The notes below the pieces were generated by a model. The model did no database searches. It had not been told where the DNA came from and was given only the letters and a program-made list of their open reading frames with translations. A stretch of 17,500 bases of DNA from Actinidia chinensis. Lineage: Eukaryota; Streptophyta; Magnoliopsida; Ericales; Actinidiaceae. This document shows positions 1-9,065 of the stretch, piece by piece. The position numbers and the translations under genes are program-made. The stretch covers positions 1-17,500 of the forward strand of contig VIGQ01001178.1 in NCBI GenBank assembly GCA_009663005.1. The letters are read 5' to 3'. Position 1 is the first letter of the stretch. Each line of letters opens with the position of its first letter.

Positions 1-175
1 CCGTCGAGAAACCTATCTATCAGTCTCATACTTTGAGGTCTGAAATCTTGGTTCCTGATCAAAAGTTCCTTATGGTAATGATCCTGCGATGGTTTCAGCA
101 AAAATGTTGTATCAATGGAGAGCTTTGCATACGCCGCACCAACCGTGTGTTCTCAAGTGAAGGAGGTAATATTGC
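1..175 (-). pseudogene. Partial coding-like exon, unidentified, runs off the left edge
   Basis: Read on the minus strand, the sequence has a good splice acceptor (TTTATTGCAG, ending at 176), then coding-like sequence to the window edge. One frame is open for about 50 codons from 152 to 1 and includes the stretch DHYHKELLIRNQDFRPQ, with a mixed polar and hydrophobic composition. In that frame there is a stop at 155-153, just after the acceptor, so either a frame break lies there or the exon starts elsewhere. The protein family is not recognised. It may belong to the same decayed minus-strand gene whose fragments occur further right, but nothing proves the link. Frame and splice signal are seen; the gene assignment is inference. 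Confidence 0.3.
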
Positions 176-421
176 CTGCAATAAATTAGACTTCAGTTAG
201 CCTCCACATACATACAAACATTGGGTTTGCTGTATCACTAAAAGTTAAGAAACGATACATTTATCAGCATAAAAGTCGGTAATAAAATTGAAAACACCAG
301 AAATTTGATGCTTTCCACTACGATTTCTCTGAAAAATTTAACGACAACCTACATGAATCAGAAGGATTGAGATTCCTAAAGGTAGAGTTTCCGATTTAAA
401 GTAGTGGAATAAGACTGGTTT

Positions 422-529
422 TCACAGGTATATGAGATTCAGGTCCTCCTTGGCAAAAATTGGTATGAGAACACCTGTGTAACCAAATGCATGGGCAATC
501 ACGGGTATAAATACGACGAAACTTGCCAT
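422..529 (-). CDS. Small hydrophobic ORF, 35 residues, possible exon piece
   Basis: A 35-codon minus-strand frame starts with ATG at 529 and ends with TGA at 424-422. Its first two thirds are strongly hydrophobic (FVVFIPVIAHAFGYTGVLIPIF), followed by a short charged part (AKEDL). This resembles one membrane segment and a loop of a larger membrane protein more than a complete protein. A CAG acceptor-like site (TATTATTGCAG) lies just upstream, so it could be one exon. A 63-residue frame overlaps it in another phase and looks less protein-like. The family is not recognised. Confidence 0.22.
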   Translation of the reverse strand: MASFVVFIPVIAHAFGYTGVLIPIFAKEDLNLIYL

Positions 530-1069
530 GCGAACCTGCCGACATCACTGCAATAATACCAGGAGCTTGTATTATTGAGAAGGACATGGAATGTTAAAAT
601 CCATAGGCCTGCAAGAGAAACAACTCAATTAGCTAAAAATCTACAGTATCACCATTTTTTAAAACACAAATCAGACTCCGTTGGATCCAGAAATTGGAAG
701 AACAACTACTCATTTAAGATTCGTCACTCGGGGTGCATCAAAGAATGACAGGGACGCACGGAAAAATTGCAGTAATGCATTTATTAAGAGTAAATGGCAG
801 TCTTATTACCCAATCGTGAGAAAATAAGGATCTGTTGCTCCAACTCTTTCTCTGAGATAAGTCAAGGCCCAGGGGACCCGTCCAAGGAACAGTGAGCCTT
901 GTTTGAATTGTTAGTAAATTCTAAACTAGTATTTTTAGATCATTAGTACAAGGCTACTATCCTTGGACAAAACCTCTTAAAGCTCTTTTGATAGTTACCA
1001 ATAAAATTAAGTCCTTCAAACCATCTAATTTGGATAGGCATTTTCCTAGAAGAATTACTTCTATCTATA
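530..1069. other. AT-rich stretch with no supported gene
   Basis: I see no convincing coding frame, RNA gene or terminal repeat here. The sequence is AT-rich and stop-dense on both strands and is best treated as intergenic or intronic. Confidence 0.5.
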
Positions 1070-1210
1070 AAAAACAACAACAAAAAGCACAGCAACGCTG
1101 CAAGCAAAATGCAAAACAACACAATCAGGAAATGTATAGGTCAAATTTCAGTTGTTAAAGATATAATTATGAAAAGATCCCTGCAATATGCACAAGAATC
1201 CAGAAAGAAA
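1070..1210 (-). repeat. Gene-like fragment, repeat copy 1 of 3
   Basis: This segment aligns by eye with 13195-13320 and, more weakly, with 4630-4783. Shared words on the plus strand include GCAAGCAAAATG, ACACAATCAGGAAA and CAGTTGTTAA. On the minus strand it parallels the open frame of the 4583-4783 copy (a residue run like DCVVF is readable in both), but here it is interrupted by a stop. A minus-strand acceptor-like TTTTGCTTGCAG is present. The 71-residue plus-strand frame at 1109-1324 runs across it and is not credible as a gene. The copy abuts the purine tract and LINE A. Homology between copies is seen; function is unknown. Confidence 0.5.
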
Positions 1211-1246
1211 AGAAAGAAAAGAGAAGAAGAGAGAAAGAGAGACAAC
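1201..1246 (+). repeat. Purine (GA-rich) low-complexity tract
   Basis: An almost pure A/G run built from AGAAA, AAGAG and GAGA words separates the gene-like fragment on the left from the first recognisable reverse transcriptase sequence on the right. It may mark the junction of the truncated retroelement. Confidence 0.7.
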
Positions 1247-3055
1247 CTGAATCTATTAGTACGAGACAGAGGTTTTATAAGGATTATAGGCCATAGCTGC
1301 TGCAAAAGTGAAGCTGATATATAAAAATGACATTACCAAGATTTCTTTCTAATTAGGTTGCAAGATGTGTTTTGTCTTTGATAAGTCAATTCTCAGTCGC
1401 TTTTGTCAAAAATAGATCGTTTAGCTGATAAACATGCTTATGCAAGAGTTGGTTAGGGACTACCACAAGGATAATTATCTCTACGTGTGTCATTAAAAAT
1501 GACTTAATGGAAAGCATACGACTCTGTTGATTGGCTTTCGTTTGAAATCAGGAATGCTCTGGATTCCCTAAGTAATTCACAGATTGGGTGGACAAATGTG
1601 TATCACGGCCAGATTCTTTGGTTATCAATGAGGAATTGAAAGGGTACTTCAAAGGGTGAAAGGTCCTTAGCAGGGGGACCATCTCTCGCATTGTCTTGTT
1701 GGTGATGGAAGGGTCTTTGGTATCCTAAATCATAAGATTGCTCATGGGAACTTAATATCATCCTAAACGCCAAGGTGGAAATTGAGTCATTTGGCTTTTG
1801 CTGATGATTTGTTCTTATGTGTCTATTCTATTGTCAAAGGCATTAGATGAGCTCTACCAGCTTTCAGGGCTTCAAGCCCAACTTGCAGAAGAGTGTTGTC
1901 TTTTCTCTGATGTAGTGGTAGTGTGATCAATGGTTGAGAAACAAAAACCCTATTTCGTTTTTAGCCCCCCATCCAAGTAGGGTCCTTAGCTTTTTTTTAA
2001 TATTTGGGGTGCCCCTCATCTTCTTCGGTTAACATATGACCACTGTATTCGTTGAAGAAAAAAATTTCTGAAAAAGTCCAGTGTTGGTAAATAAACTCTG
2101 TCCTTTGGGGGAAGGAAGAGCCCGCTTATTCAATCTGTTCTCTAGAGTATGGAGGTTATTGGTGTTCTATTTTTATTGTACCTCCGGAGGATTTGAAAGA
2201 AGTTGAGGGTTTATCCTTAAAGTTTTCTATGGATTGGGCTTAGCTGAAGAAGTCTGGCGCTAAGGTCAGTGGTTGTGGTTGCTCTCCTAAACTGAGGGGG
2301 CTTAGGCTTAAAGCCACCCAACTCCCAAGCTGTGGAATAAACCCACAATGATTAGGCATCTTTGGGCTCTCAGTGTAAGGCTGATACAGTGTGGGTTAAA
2401 TGGGTGCAACACCTTTGTGATCAAGAATAGATGCCTCTGGGAATGTGAAGCTTCTTACAGTACAGGGCTCTTTTTGGACAGTGAGAAAGATGTTCGAGCT
2501 AAGGGAGATGGCTAACATTGATTAGGTCTTTGTCAGGGATTAGTAGTGAGGTTTTTTTTGATGGCTCAATAATTGGACCCCTTGCGTTCCTCCTTAAAAG
2601 ATGGGAAGGATTGGTAACGGATTGGGGGAGTCTCTGTTATCAAAGGTGTCGTCATCATTTGGTTATGAGAATTGGAAGTGGCCTAGGCAGAGGAAATAGA
2701 GTATAATGTCTATTGTGGCTCATACTCCTCCTGACGTTAAGGCCAAATACTGATACGAGAGGACTGGGTGTCTGGTATTCATGCTGCTACTAGCACTTCT
2801 CTGTCCAGGACTGCCGGGGAGAGCTATAAGGGCTCCTCAGCCTAAAGTTCCAAGGGGTCCTATTATTGGGCTACAAGGGTAGGGACCTAGATGGGCCGTT
2901 ATCCTTGGTTATGTGGGCTTAGGCAGGTGGCCACGAAAGACAGGATGACAGGATGTGAATGGGTTTTTTTGGTTTTTTTGGGGGATGGCTGTTTTGATCC
3001 ACTTGTGATGCTGTGCATCAAAGATGTGAGTCCCACGATCACATTTTCCTCAATT
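1245..3055 (+). pseudogene. LINE A: degraded plant L1-type reverse transcriptase
   Basis: Non-LTR retrotransposon ORF2 fragment; the intact enzyme copies its own RNA at a nicked target site. Reading across frame breaks, the plus strand shows RT motifs in the expected order. FRPI-like text lies at about 1283. Text related to QSAFVKNRS lies near 1393. WKAYDSVDW is at 1508-1534. The catalytic FADD box in LAFADDLFL is at 1791-1817. LKKSGAK of the thumb/linker is at 2244-2264, and ESHDHIF of a zf-RVT-type C terminus is at 3028-3048. The endonuclease domain is absent, so the element is 5'-truncated. Frames are broken repeatedly by single-base indels, so no functional protein is encoded as written. 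It sits against a purine tract and a gene-like fragment. Family identity is well supported; whether all breaks are real is doubtful. Confidence 0.85.
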
Positions 3056-3650
3056 TAGAATGTCATTGTAGTTTCAGCTAGTAATCTTCCTTCTTTCATG
3101 ATCTTAATGACAAGTAATACATTATGTGAGTATGTCCATGGTACAAATATGTGGAAGAAACAAGACATGAATAGACTCACCGAATGAGATCTGCAGCGGG
3201 TAAGGACCTTACATGATGAGTAACATAATAACCGTTTTGAATTCAAAGCCTCACTAAATCAGTCTGTGATAAAATGATTAGATAATCCTTACAGTGCTAC
3301 CCAATATAATTATGAAAAAAACCTAGCAGTTGCCAATGAGAATAGAGTAGTAGAAAATTACATTGACAAAGAAATACAAAAATTGGGACGTCTATTAGGC
3401 TGCGGATCCAAGGGTTCTAATCATAGCAATCAGTTCTTGCTGTCCTGTCACTTGGAAGAGTTAAGTCTTGGCCGGAATCTAAAATCACCAGGCATATCTT
3501 CTTCCCAATGTTATGGCTAAACTTCACCATTACATGAATAAAAAAAATATACAGATTAAGGGATATTCATTTTCAAACAAGGAAGATATAATCAGAGAAT
3601 AAAGGTTAAAAAATAGAAGAACAAACACTATCCCATTGTATTGAATCCTC
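1921..3650 (+). repeat. Dispersed direct duplication, copy A (pairs with 11245-12865)
   Basis: From GATCAATGG at 1925 to AATCCTCAT at about 3645 the sequence is collinear with 11245-12865 in the same orientation. It covers the 3' half of LINE A plus about 590 bases beyond the zf-RVT-like end. Long identical words include CACAATGATTAGGCATCTTTGG and GAAAGATGTTCGAGC. The two copies differ mostly by one- or two-base insertions and deletions. To the left of 1921 the copies diverge completely: copy A continues into the RT palm and copy B does not. Confidence 0.85.
3056..3650. repeat. Non-coding part shared by both duplicated blocks
   Basis: This stretch follows the zf-RVT-like end of LINE A and is matched at 12316-12865, with shared words such as GTACAAATATGTGGAAGAAACAAGA, AACTAGCAGTTGCCAATG-like text and GGCTGCGGATCCAAGG. 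It could be LINE 3' untranslated sequence or host DNA copied along with the element. A 63-residue minus-strand frame (3055-3246) has no counterpart of equal length in the other copy and is not a convincing gene. No poly-A tail marks an insertion end at 3650. Confidence 0.6.
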
Positions 3651-3888
3651 ATCTCAGATGTATCTCTTCCCTTCCAAATATAACCAATTCATGGACATTC
3701 CTATAAACAATACTTTCTGCCAGCAAAAGAGCCTTCCTTCACAAAAGGAGTAAGCCGTCTAAACATACCATGCCGCACTAAAAACAGCAGAAAAAAGGAA
3801 AGCAAACAGAAGAAACAACATTGGTTCGAGTCCACCAACGTGGGATTCAGTAAGAAAAGTATATTCTATTAGAGAACAAGAAATTTGT
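3651..3888. other. No supported gene
   Basis: AT-rich, stop-dense spacer. It contains one tRNA B-box-like word (GGTTCGAGTCC at 3823-3833) but no matching A box or tRNA fold. Confidence 0.5.
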
Positions 3889-4101
3889 TCAAGGATGTGA
3901 AGCTAATTGGAAAACTGGCATAATAGAATAATTCCTGGACAACAAAAGCTCGTCAAGCTTTTCTTTAATGGTTATGTTGCTTTGGTCAAAAAGAAATTGA
4001 ACCATTGCAGCCCTACAAAGAAAATGAAGATCAATAGAATCCCAGACAATAGTACTAAAAGTTGAATCAAAAGAAACCAAAGCAAGAGTTTCACATACCA
4101 A
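3889..4101 (-). pseudogene. Minus-strand gene-like fragment with a candidate 86-base intron
   Basis: A 70-codon minus-strand frame includes the protein-like run NITIKEKLDELLLSRN near its C terminus. The upstream part looks more like an intron. GTATGTG begins at 4098 and TTTCTTTGTAG ends at 4013, giving a typical 86-base plant GT-AG intron. If it is spliced, the exon starts at 4012. Just to the right, 4103-4130 resembles 13108-13135 (minus-strand words like TTTGAAAATTTT before AATATT), so the region seems to belong to the repeated minus-strand gene fragment. The protein is not recognised. Confidence 0.35.
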
Positions 4102-4582
4102 TATTTCAGAAAATTTTCAAAGCAGTCACATATATGCACAAAACAGTGCGCTTTCTATTTAGTTAAACAAAAAAATACACAGCTTGATATTCAGCTCTGA
4201 CCCCAACCATGAGTCATAACTCCAAACCCAAATGGAAGAAAAACCCAACACAAAGATCATAAAATTTTCAATCCTAATGAGAAATGCTTGTAACATCTTA
4301 GTGAGAAACTATTATAGTTCGATCCTATTATTAACTACAATAGAGCTACCAAGATGAAATTTGCTGACGGACCTAATCAGTTTTAGATTTCCAGAAGTCT
4401 ATCAAAGTTTAATGGATATGAAGAATTAGAAGTCTTGGGAACCTGATAGGGTAAAAGAATAATCCCTTATGGTAAAGAAGGAAGAGATTAATAATCCCTA
4501 ATTGAAAACAACAAGAACAATGTAGAAGAACTACCCTGAAAAAACATTTTTTCAATGTCATCTTTGATGGTATCAATAAAAT
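4102..4582. other. Probable intron or spacer between gene-like fragments
   Basis: No long frame and no element ends. The sequence is AT-rich, as expected of plant intronic DNA. Apart from the short match at 4103-4130 to the copy near 13110, I see nothing in it. Confidence 0.45.
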
Positions 4583-4783
4583 TCAAGCTTCTTCGGAGGA
4601 TAGTATATGTCTCAGAAGATTCATTAGTTTATTCACATTATCTAAATAAACTGAAGCATCAACATCATACAGGCAAATGAAAACCACACAATCAGAAAAA
4701 GTATAGTCAATTCCAGATATACCAAGATCAAAAGTATTAGAAACCCTTGCAATATGAACATAATCAAAACCGGAGAACCCCAT
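4583..4783 (-). pseudogene. Gene-like fragment, repeat copy 2 of 3, longest open copy
   Basis: A 66-codon minus-strand frame runs from ATG at 4783 to a stop at 4585-4583, with a believable protein composition (for example FDYVHIARVSNTFDLG early and NVNKLMNLLRHILSSEEA at the end). It is the only one of three related copies in which this frame is uninterrupted; the copies at 1070-1210 and about 13195-13320 carry stops in the matching frame. It may be an exon of a decayed or partly duplicated host gene together with 3889-4101. I cannot name the protein family. Alignment by eye is clear over about 110 bases. Confidence 0.4.
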
Positions 4784-5355
4784 AACAAGAATAACTACAC
4801 GCCGAAATCACCATATTTGTTTCAGCATCCAGAAAGCCCCAATTTCAAATAAAGGCCATAATTTTCAAATAAAAATAAAACAAAACTCATTAATCTATTA
4901 GGTACATTATAGTTCAACATTTACACTATGAAACTCATTTGAACAAAAAGGCCCAATTCAAAAAGCGTAATATACAGCCAAGGCCATGAAAAAGGATGAT
5001 TAAGCAAAACAACTATACATTAACCTGAATGAAGAAATCATGGGAAGAAGATGGAGGAGTTGTGCTGTGAAATCCTAGCCATTGTCGATCTCAAGATGCT
5101 CTCTGCTTTTGGGGATTATCCTGTAGAGTCTATAAAGCTTTTCTACCTACCCAAAAAATGTTGGAGAATTTGTTTGCTACCTATAAGCCCTTGAAGAGGA
5201 GGACCAAAGAGAGAATGGCAGGCAGGCAGCAAGGATACATAATATAAGATGAATGAAGATGAGCAAACTCAAAGTTGAAACCGGTGTATCTAAAGGCACT
5301 GAAGGCATCAAGTTGGGGTAGGAGACTTCTAGCATAGTTACACTTTTGGTTGTAA
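4784..5355. other. No supported gene
   Basis: AT-rich spacer with no long frame, terminal repeat or RNA gene that I can support. The right end carries a good plant-type splice acceptor (TTGTAATTTTTTCAG, ending 5364) that leads into the next feature. Confidence 0.45.
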
Positions 5356-5583
5356 TTTTTTCAGAAAAATTTTGGGATAGTAAGGGATGTTTTTATCACC
5401 ATTCAAAAAACCTTTCACGACCTGGTAGGCAATTTTGAATTTATGAGAATAAATTGTCCATGTAAGTGCGGAGATTGCTTGTGGACCAAAGACATGTTTT
5501 TGTGGTGCTATAAGCCTATAACAAGAGATTTGGGGGCAAACGTAGTCCCATTTGATAGAAACATCAATAAAGAATCAGTATGA
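5356..5583 (+). pseudogene. Cysteine-cluster open frame without ATG, possible exon
   Basis: An open plus-strand frame of 75 codons ends with TGA at 5581-5583. No ATG occurs near its start, but the polypyrimidine/CAG acceptor ending at 5364 would open an exon at AAAAATTTTGGG. The frame carries FMRINCPCKCGDCLWTKDMF, a run of four closely spaced cysteines. CPC-x-C clusters of this kind occur in the small transposase-associated domains of plant CACTA elements and in zinc-binding proteins, but the match is too short to assign. No neighbouring transposase is visible. Confidence 0.3.
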
Positions 5584-5975
5584 ACCTAAATGGGTTGACA
5601 ATCAGGCTGCCAACAACTTTCCTTATAAAAATAACATGCTATTGTTCAAGGGATGGAGTTTAAGGGAGATCATACGCTCAAGTTGTTAAAGAGAAAAGCA
5701 GATTATGTGTATCTCCTTCAAAAGGTTACGTTTAAGAGGTAAGATGTTGCAAAGGATTGCAATGTAAGCTAAAACATCTAGCAACAACAAGACAAGTCCA
5801 AGACGCTTTTAGACAAGTTGTGGCTAGGGTTTTTTGGACATCCAAGTTAGTTTGTGGGAGGTGTGGGGTTGTGTGTTTGAGAGATAGAAGCGAGGAAAAT
5901 CAAGGAAAGACACCCGCGGTGGTTCCGGTGTGGCTGAAGTGGCTATCGAACGGTCGTCGGTTGCGGTGGCCTATC
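5584..5975 (+). other. Unassigned stretch with an 85-residue plus-strand frame
   Basis: The frame at 5757-6014 is rich in Arg, Trp and Cys and contains CGRCGVVCLRD. It lacks a recognisable domain and runs across the composition change near 5890. It may be chance. Base composition begins to shift to higher GC from about 5880. Confidence 0.2.
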
Positions 5976-7330
5976 TGTTACACCCTCAGAAACAGTGAGT
6001 TTTCAGGCTGCTGAAGCTTTTTTGGAAAATGGGCTTTCTGACGATCAAGTTAGCTGACTAGATAATCCATGTATATGAAGGAATGAGATCTTCTCAAGGC
6101 TGAATTTGCATAACCTTTGAGCGCATAAAGATGGCCATATGTATTGTAACTCGCACGTGCCTGGACGCATTGTCATATCACTGACAAACGCAGCTTGGCG
6201 TATGCCCGTTGACTCCCCGTTCTGTGTCAATAAGTAGGCGCGCGACCCACCATGCCTTTAGGACCTAATGGTAGCTTAGCCAAACATGTCCTCGGTCTCG
6301 ATGTCAGGTGTGGGAATTGCTAGAGGAAACCGACGTGTAAGTTATCCTTTGTCCCATGAAGTGCCTCAGGATTGCCGTCGACCATGCGTCTTAACCAACT
6401 CCGGCATAGTGACCCTACGAGCTTGTATAGAGTGAAAGCCCTCAATGGGTCCTTGCACAGTCTGACTGAGTTGATATCTTGGTAGTGTATAACTGAGATC
6501 TAGAGCAGAGAACCCATTGAGTTGCTTATAGAGCGATAGATTAGCGGTGGTGTCTCCCTAACTCGGCTTGAGCCCCTTACAATTGTCCCTAAGTTCACAT
6601 GAGTTGGATCAAGGGCTTGCCGAGGTGATGTGAAAATTGGGCATGGTTGACCCTTGATGTGAAGTTAGGATTGGGGCATTCTAATGCATGACTAGATGTT
6701 TTCCTTCTGCCTTGGAATTTAAATCATTTCAATATACTGTTGGGTAACGCGTCGGAGTTTAGTTAGTTCATGAGCTCAGTTAGTGCACGATTGCTAAAGT
6801 GCCACCGACCTCAGGGGTTGTTGGGGTCATTGGTGATTACGCGAGACTGTGGGTTGCCATGTCGTCGCCCTTCTGTTGGTTAGGGGTATTGCCGGCGAAA
6901 TGACGCAATTAAGGCGTGTTTAGGGTGCTGCTCGCGAACACTTGTGATATTGAACTACTACCATCTGACGCCTGTCTCTACCACTTGTTCCGTCGCCGGC
7001 GGCCACTTTCTGCCCTTTGTGACCGACTTCTGCCTTCAGTCTTACAAAACCAAATATTATGAGGTTTTCCGTTATTCTTTATGTAGTTTCACTGCTGCAA
7101 TTAATTTTGCGGTTTTTGCCTATCCATTTCTGGTTTATTTTGGTTTTTCCTAAATCTGTATTTAGCCGTCCTTGATTTTGCTTCTGAATTGATTCGAAAT
7201 TTTTGCTGCGACTAATCTGCTATTGTGAAATCCCAAAGCTGGTTTTTGCGGTTTTGTGGTTCGGGGAACTTCTAACCGGTTCCATGATGAACGGCGTTTG
7301 AGTTTTGTTTTTGACATGGGGCTAGGGTTA
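5976..7330. other. GC-raised block, possible LTR-retroelement remnant
   Basis: From about 5890 the DNA changes from AT-rich, A-run sequence to a mixed composition with many CG dinucleotides. A TGTTACACCC word at 5976 resembles the start of many plant Ty3-type LTRs, and the T-rich, GGTTTTT/GATTTTGC-rich sequence at 7050-7330 resembles the leader part of such LTRs. No partner LTR, primer-binding site or polymerase domain is visible in the window, so the call is tentative. The frames at 6045-6230 and 6944-7153 look random. An old host promoter/5' region is the alternative. Confidence 0.25.
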
Positions 7331-7609
7331 CACATTGATGTGAAAGAGTATGAGCTTTCGTTTTGGACATTGCATTCATAAGGTTATGTCCCTTAGGGTC
7401 CTTCTATTGACCAAGGATAGGTTCGAGGCAGGAGAAGGGTCTGAGAGTGTCCTTTAGTCACAAAACATATTATATAAACCTCGTAGTGCAAACTCTTGCT
7501 TGAAGAGAGCTCGTCTTAACTCTGTGCTAAAAAGCTCGTCCATGATTGTTTGGCTAGATCGTTCTTAATCAACCTGTTTCTATTTTTCATTAACATGGAG
7601 TTGAATCGA
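7331..7609. other. Continuation of the GC-raised block, no gene seen
   Basis: Mixed composition with no domain, no RNA gene and no repeat ends. A TATATAAA word at 7472-7479 followed by TTGCTTGAAGAGAGC about 20 bases later could be a core promoter for the plus-strand coding-like locus that follows, but this is weak. Confidence 0.3.
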
Positions 7610-8586
7610 GCTAGATGTTGGTAATAATGACGCTGATTTGAACAATTTGGGTCGACACGGCATCGCTGATGACGTTCAGAAGAACGATCCAGTCCTAATG
7701 AGGATGCCAATCTGGTCGAGGGAAATGAGGACCGAATTCAATTCGGATCTGGATTGATCCATTAACTGGGCTGCAATTTCCATAAGCCCAAGTGAAGGAA
7801 AGTGATGGCGCACTGCAACCTCACATTCATGCAAGTGTTGGTGAATTCGTCCGGCCATGCTTGTTGTGGAAAAAATTAATGCGCCAGCACGAGCTTTCCC
7901 TTTAGCGCCTGGATATGTTTGCATGGGTATATCGTGGTACGCCCGAGAAGGAGTCAGGCACCCATTTGCTGCAAACGTAACCATTACCTTTGTCTTGTGA
8001 ATCCTCGTCAGTCCCAACGATGTGGTTACCAATAGCCCAAACAAAGACATGTATCTAAACGAGTTTGTCTGGTTTAAGGAGCCTAGCGAAATTTCGAGAT
8101 GGGGATGCTGAGTCTTTATTCTTTCCCTAGGCATAACTGCAGGATCCCAACAATACAGTTTCTTGTAAGTTTTTTATGAAGATATTTTTCATCTAGTGCC
8201 CTGTATATTTCTTAAAAATATTGGTTACTTAATTCTTACTCGGATGGTGTTACAATTTCAACAGATGTTCAAGAAGAGTCAGAGCAGTGCAAAGCTGCGA
8301 TCCAAAGCTTGAAGGAAGGTTGCCGATCTGCCAGAGTACGAGCCCATCTATTGCATGCCATGTCTCCATCAGGACTAATGAGCCTTGGTAGGGTAGGCTC
8401 CCAGCATTGCAAGTGAGGGGCAGGGTCCTTCTCGGAGTGCCATTGCTCAAAAGAATTCAGCGCCGAGCTTGACAAAAACTCCAGGCTTGCCCGAGATCCC
8501 GGCTGAACGATGGACACAATTCAAGCTCACCAGCTTCGTTTGTCTGATTCTTCAGACAACGCGGATGACGAAGGAGAAAGAAAAAG
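7610..8586 (+). pseudogene. Coding-like two-exon locus, unidentified, with internal stops
   Basis: Several plus-strand frames show long runs with few stops. At 7612-7749 one frame reads DVGNNDADLNNLGRHG then PIWSREMRTEFNSDLD. At 7851-8164 one frame includes APGYVCMGISWYAREG and MYLNEFVWFKEPSEISRWG, with two in-frame stops. After a candidate intron (8165-8264), a frame from 8267 contains AAIQSLKEGCRSARVRAHLL and a Ser/Asp/Glu-rich end before a GT at 8587, also with two stops. The exon 1 and exon 2 frames do not join in phase across that intron, so at least one indel or a wrong frame choice is involved. GC-raised sequence yields long frames by chance, and a 152-residue minus-strand frame (8134-7676) overlaps. 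No family is recognised. Confidence 0.3.
8165..8264 (+). other. Candidate 100-base GT-AG intron
   Basis: The donor is the consensus GTAAGT at 8165-8170 and the acceptor is TACAATTTCAACAG ending at 8264. The interior is T-rich and AT-rich while both flanks are distinctly less so, which is the usual contrast for a plant intron. Length and signals fit well. RNA evidence is lacking. Confidence 0.5.
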
Positions 8587-8999
8587 GTAACCAGCTAGTG
8601 CAAGAGAAACATGAGGAGAATAGGACAACCTATTGCAGAGCTACTGCTATTCCTATTGTTGACTATGGTGTTCCAGTTGTTGTCATATCTGGGGTCTTGA
8701 GCTCGGAACCGCTGAAGACCAAAGATTCTGACGACCTAGCTTCACCCCGCCTTCAACCCGTGGGTGAGGACGTGATGGCCCATTTTATTCCGAAGGGCGG
8801 TGGTTCAAATACAAGCTTGGGTGAGGTAACTTGGCCCCAAGGTTCAGGGGAACTCTTGGCAAAAAAAAAAAAGACGCAGGACAGTTGGTTGATCTTATTG
8901 CTGTACCAACAAACCCTTCAACCGTCCAAGACCCACCACGGTTCCTCAGCATTGTATTGGCAATCACTGCTCCCGGCGAGGGTGAGCAGAAGCATGTGA
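8565..8999 (+). CDS. Open frame of 144 residues, unidentified
   Basis: The first ATG in this frame is at 8565 (ATGACGAAGGAG) and the stop ends at 8999. The N terminus is charged (MTKEKEKG). A hydrophobic stretch VDYGVPVVVISGVL lies at about residues 33-46 and a lysine run (KKKK) at about residue 100. No domain is recognised. The start lies inside the preceding coding-like exon in another frame, and part of the frame may be intron if GT at 8587 is a real donor. Minus-strand and second plus-strand frames overlap it at 8785-9088. It may be chance in GC-raised DNA. Confidence 0.2.
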   Translation: MTKEKEKGNQLVQEKHEENRTTYCRATAIPIVDYGVPVVVISGVLSSEPLKTKDSDDLASPRLQPVGEDVMAHFIPKGGGSNTSLGEVTWPQGSGELLAKKKKTQDSWLILLLYQQTLQPSKTHHGSSALYWQSLLPARVSRSM

Positions 9000-9065
9000 G
9001 ATGCCCCAGCTTCTTTACAAGTGTAAAAGGGAAGACAAACCTGCAAAAGGGCCCTTCGAAGCCCA

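Noticed and set aside
1109..1324. 71-residue Lys/Arg/Glu-rich plus-strand frame
   Set aside because: It spans a gene-like fragment read antisense, a purine tract and the start of LINE A, so it is a chance read-through.
3055..3246. 63-residue minus-strand frame in duplicated block A
   Set aside because: The matching part of block B does not keep the same frame, and it overlaps the end of LINE A antisense.
3823..3833. Perfect tRNA B-box word GGTTCGAGTCC
   Set aside because: There is no A box upstream, the T-arm stem does not pair, and no cloverleaf can be drawn.
7676..8134. 152-residue minus-strand frame, the second longest in the window
   Set aside because: It lies antisense to several plus-strand coding-like runs in GC-raised DNA, has no recognisable domain, and its composition looks like the reverse reading of the plus-strand frames.
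5976..8240. Complete LTR retrotransposon with paired LTRs
   Set aside because: I found no second LTR, primer-binding site, polypurine tract or polymerase motif, so only a tentative LTR-like block is reported.
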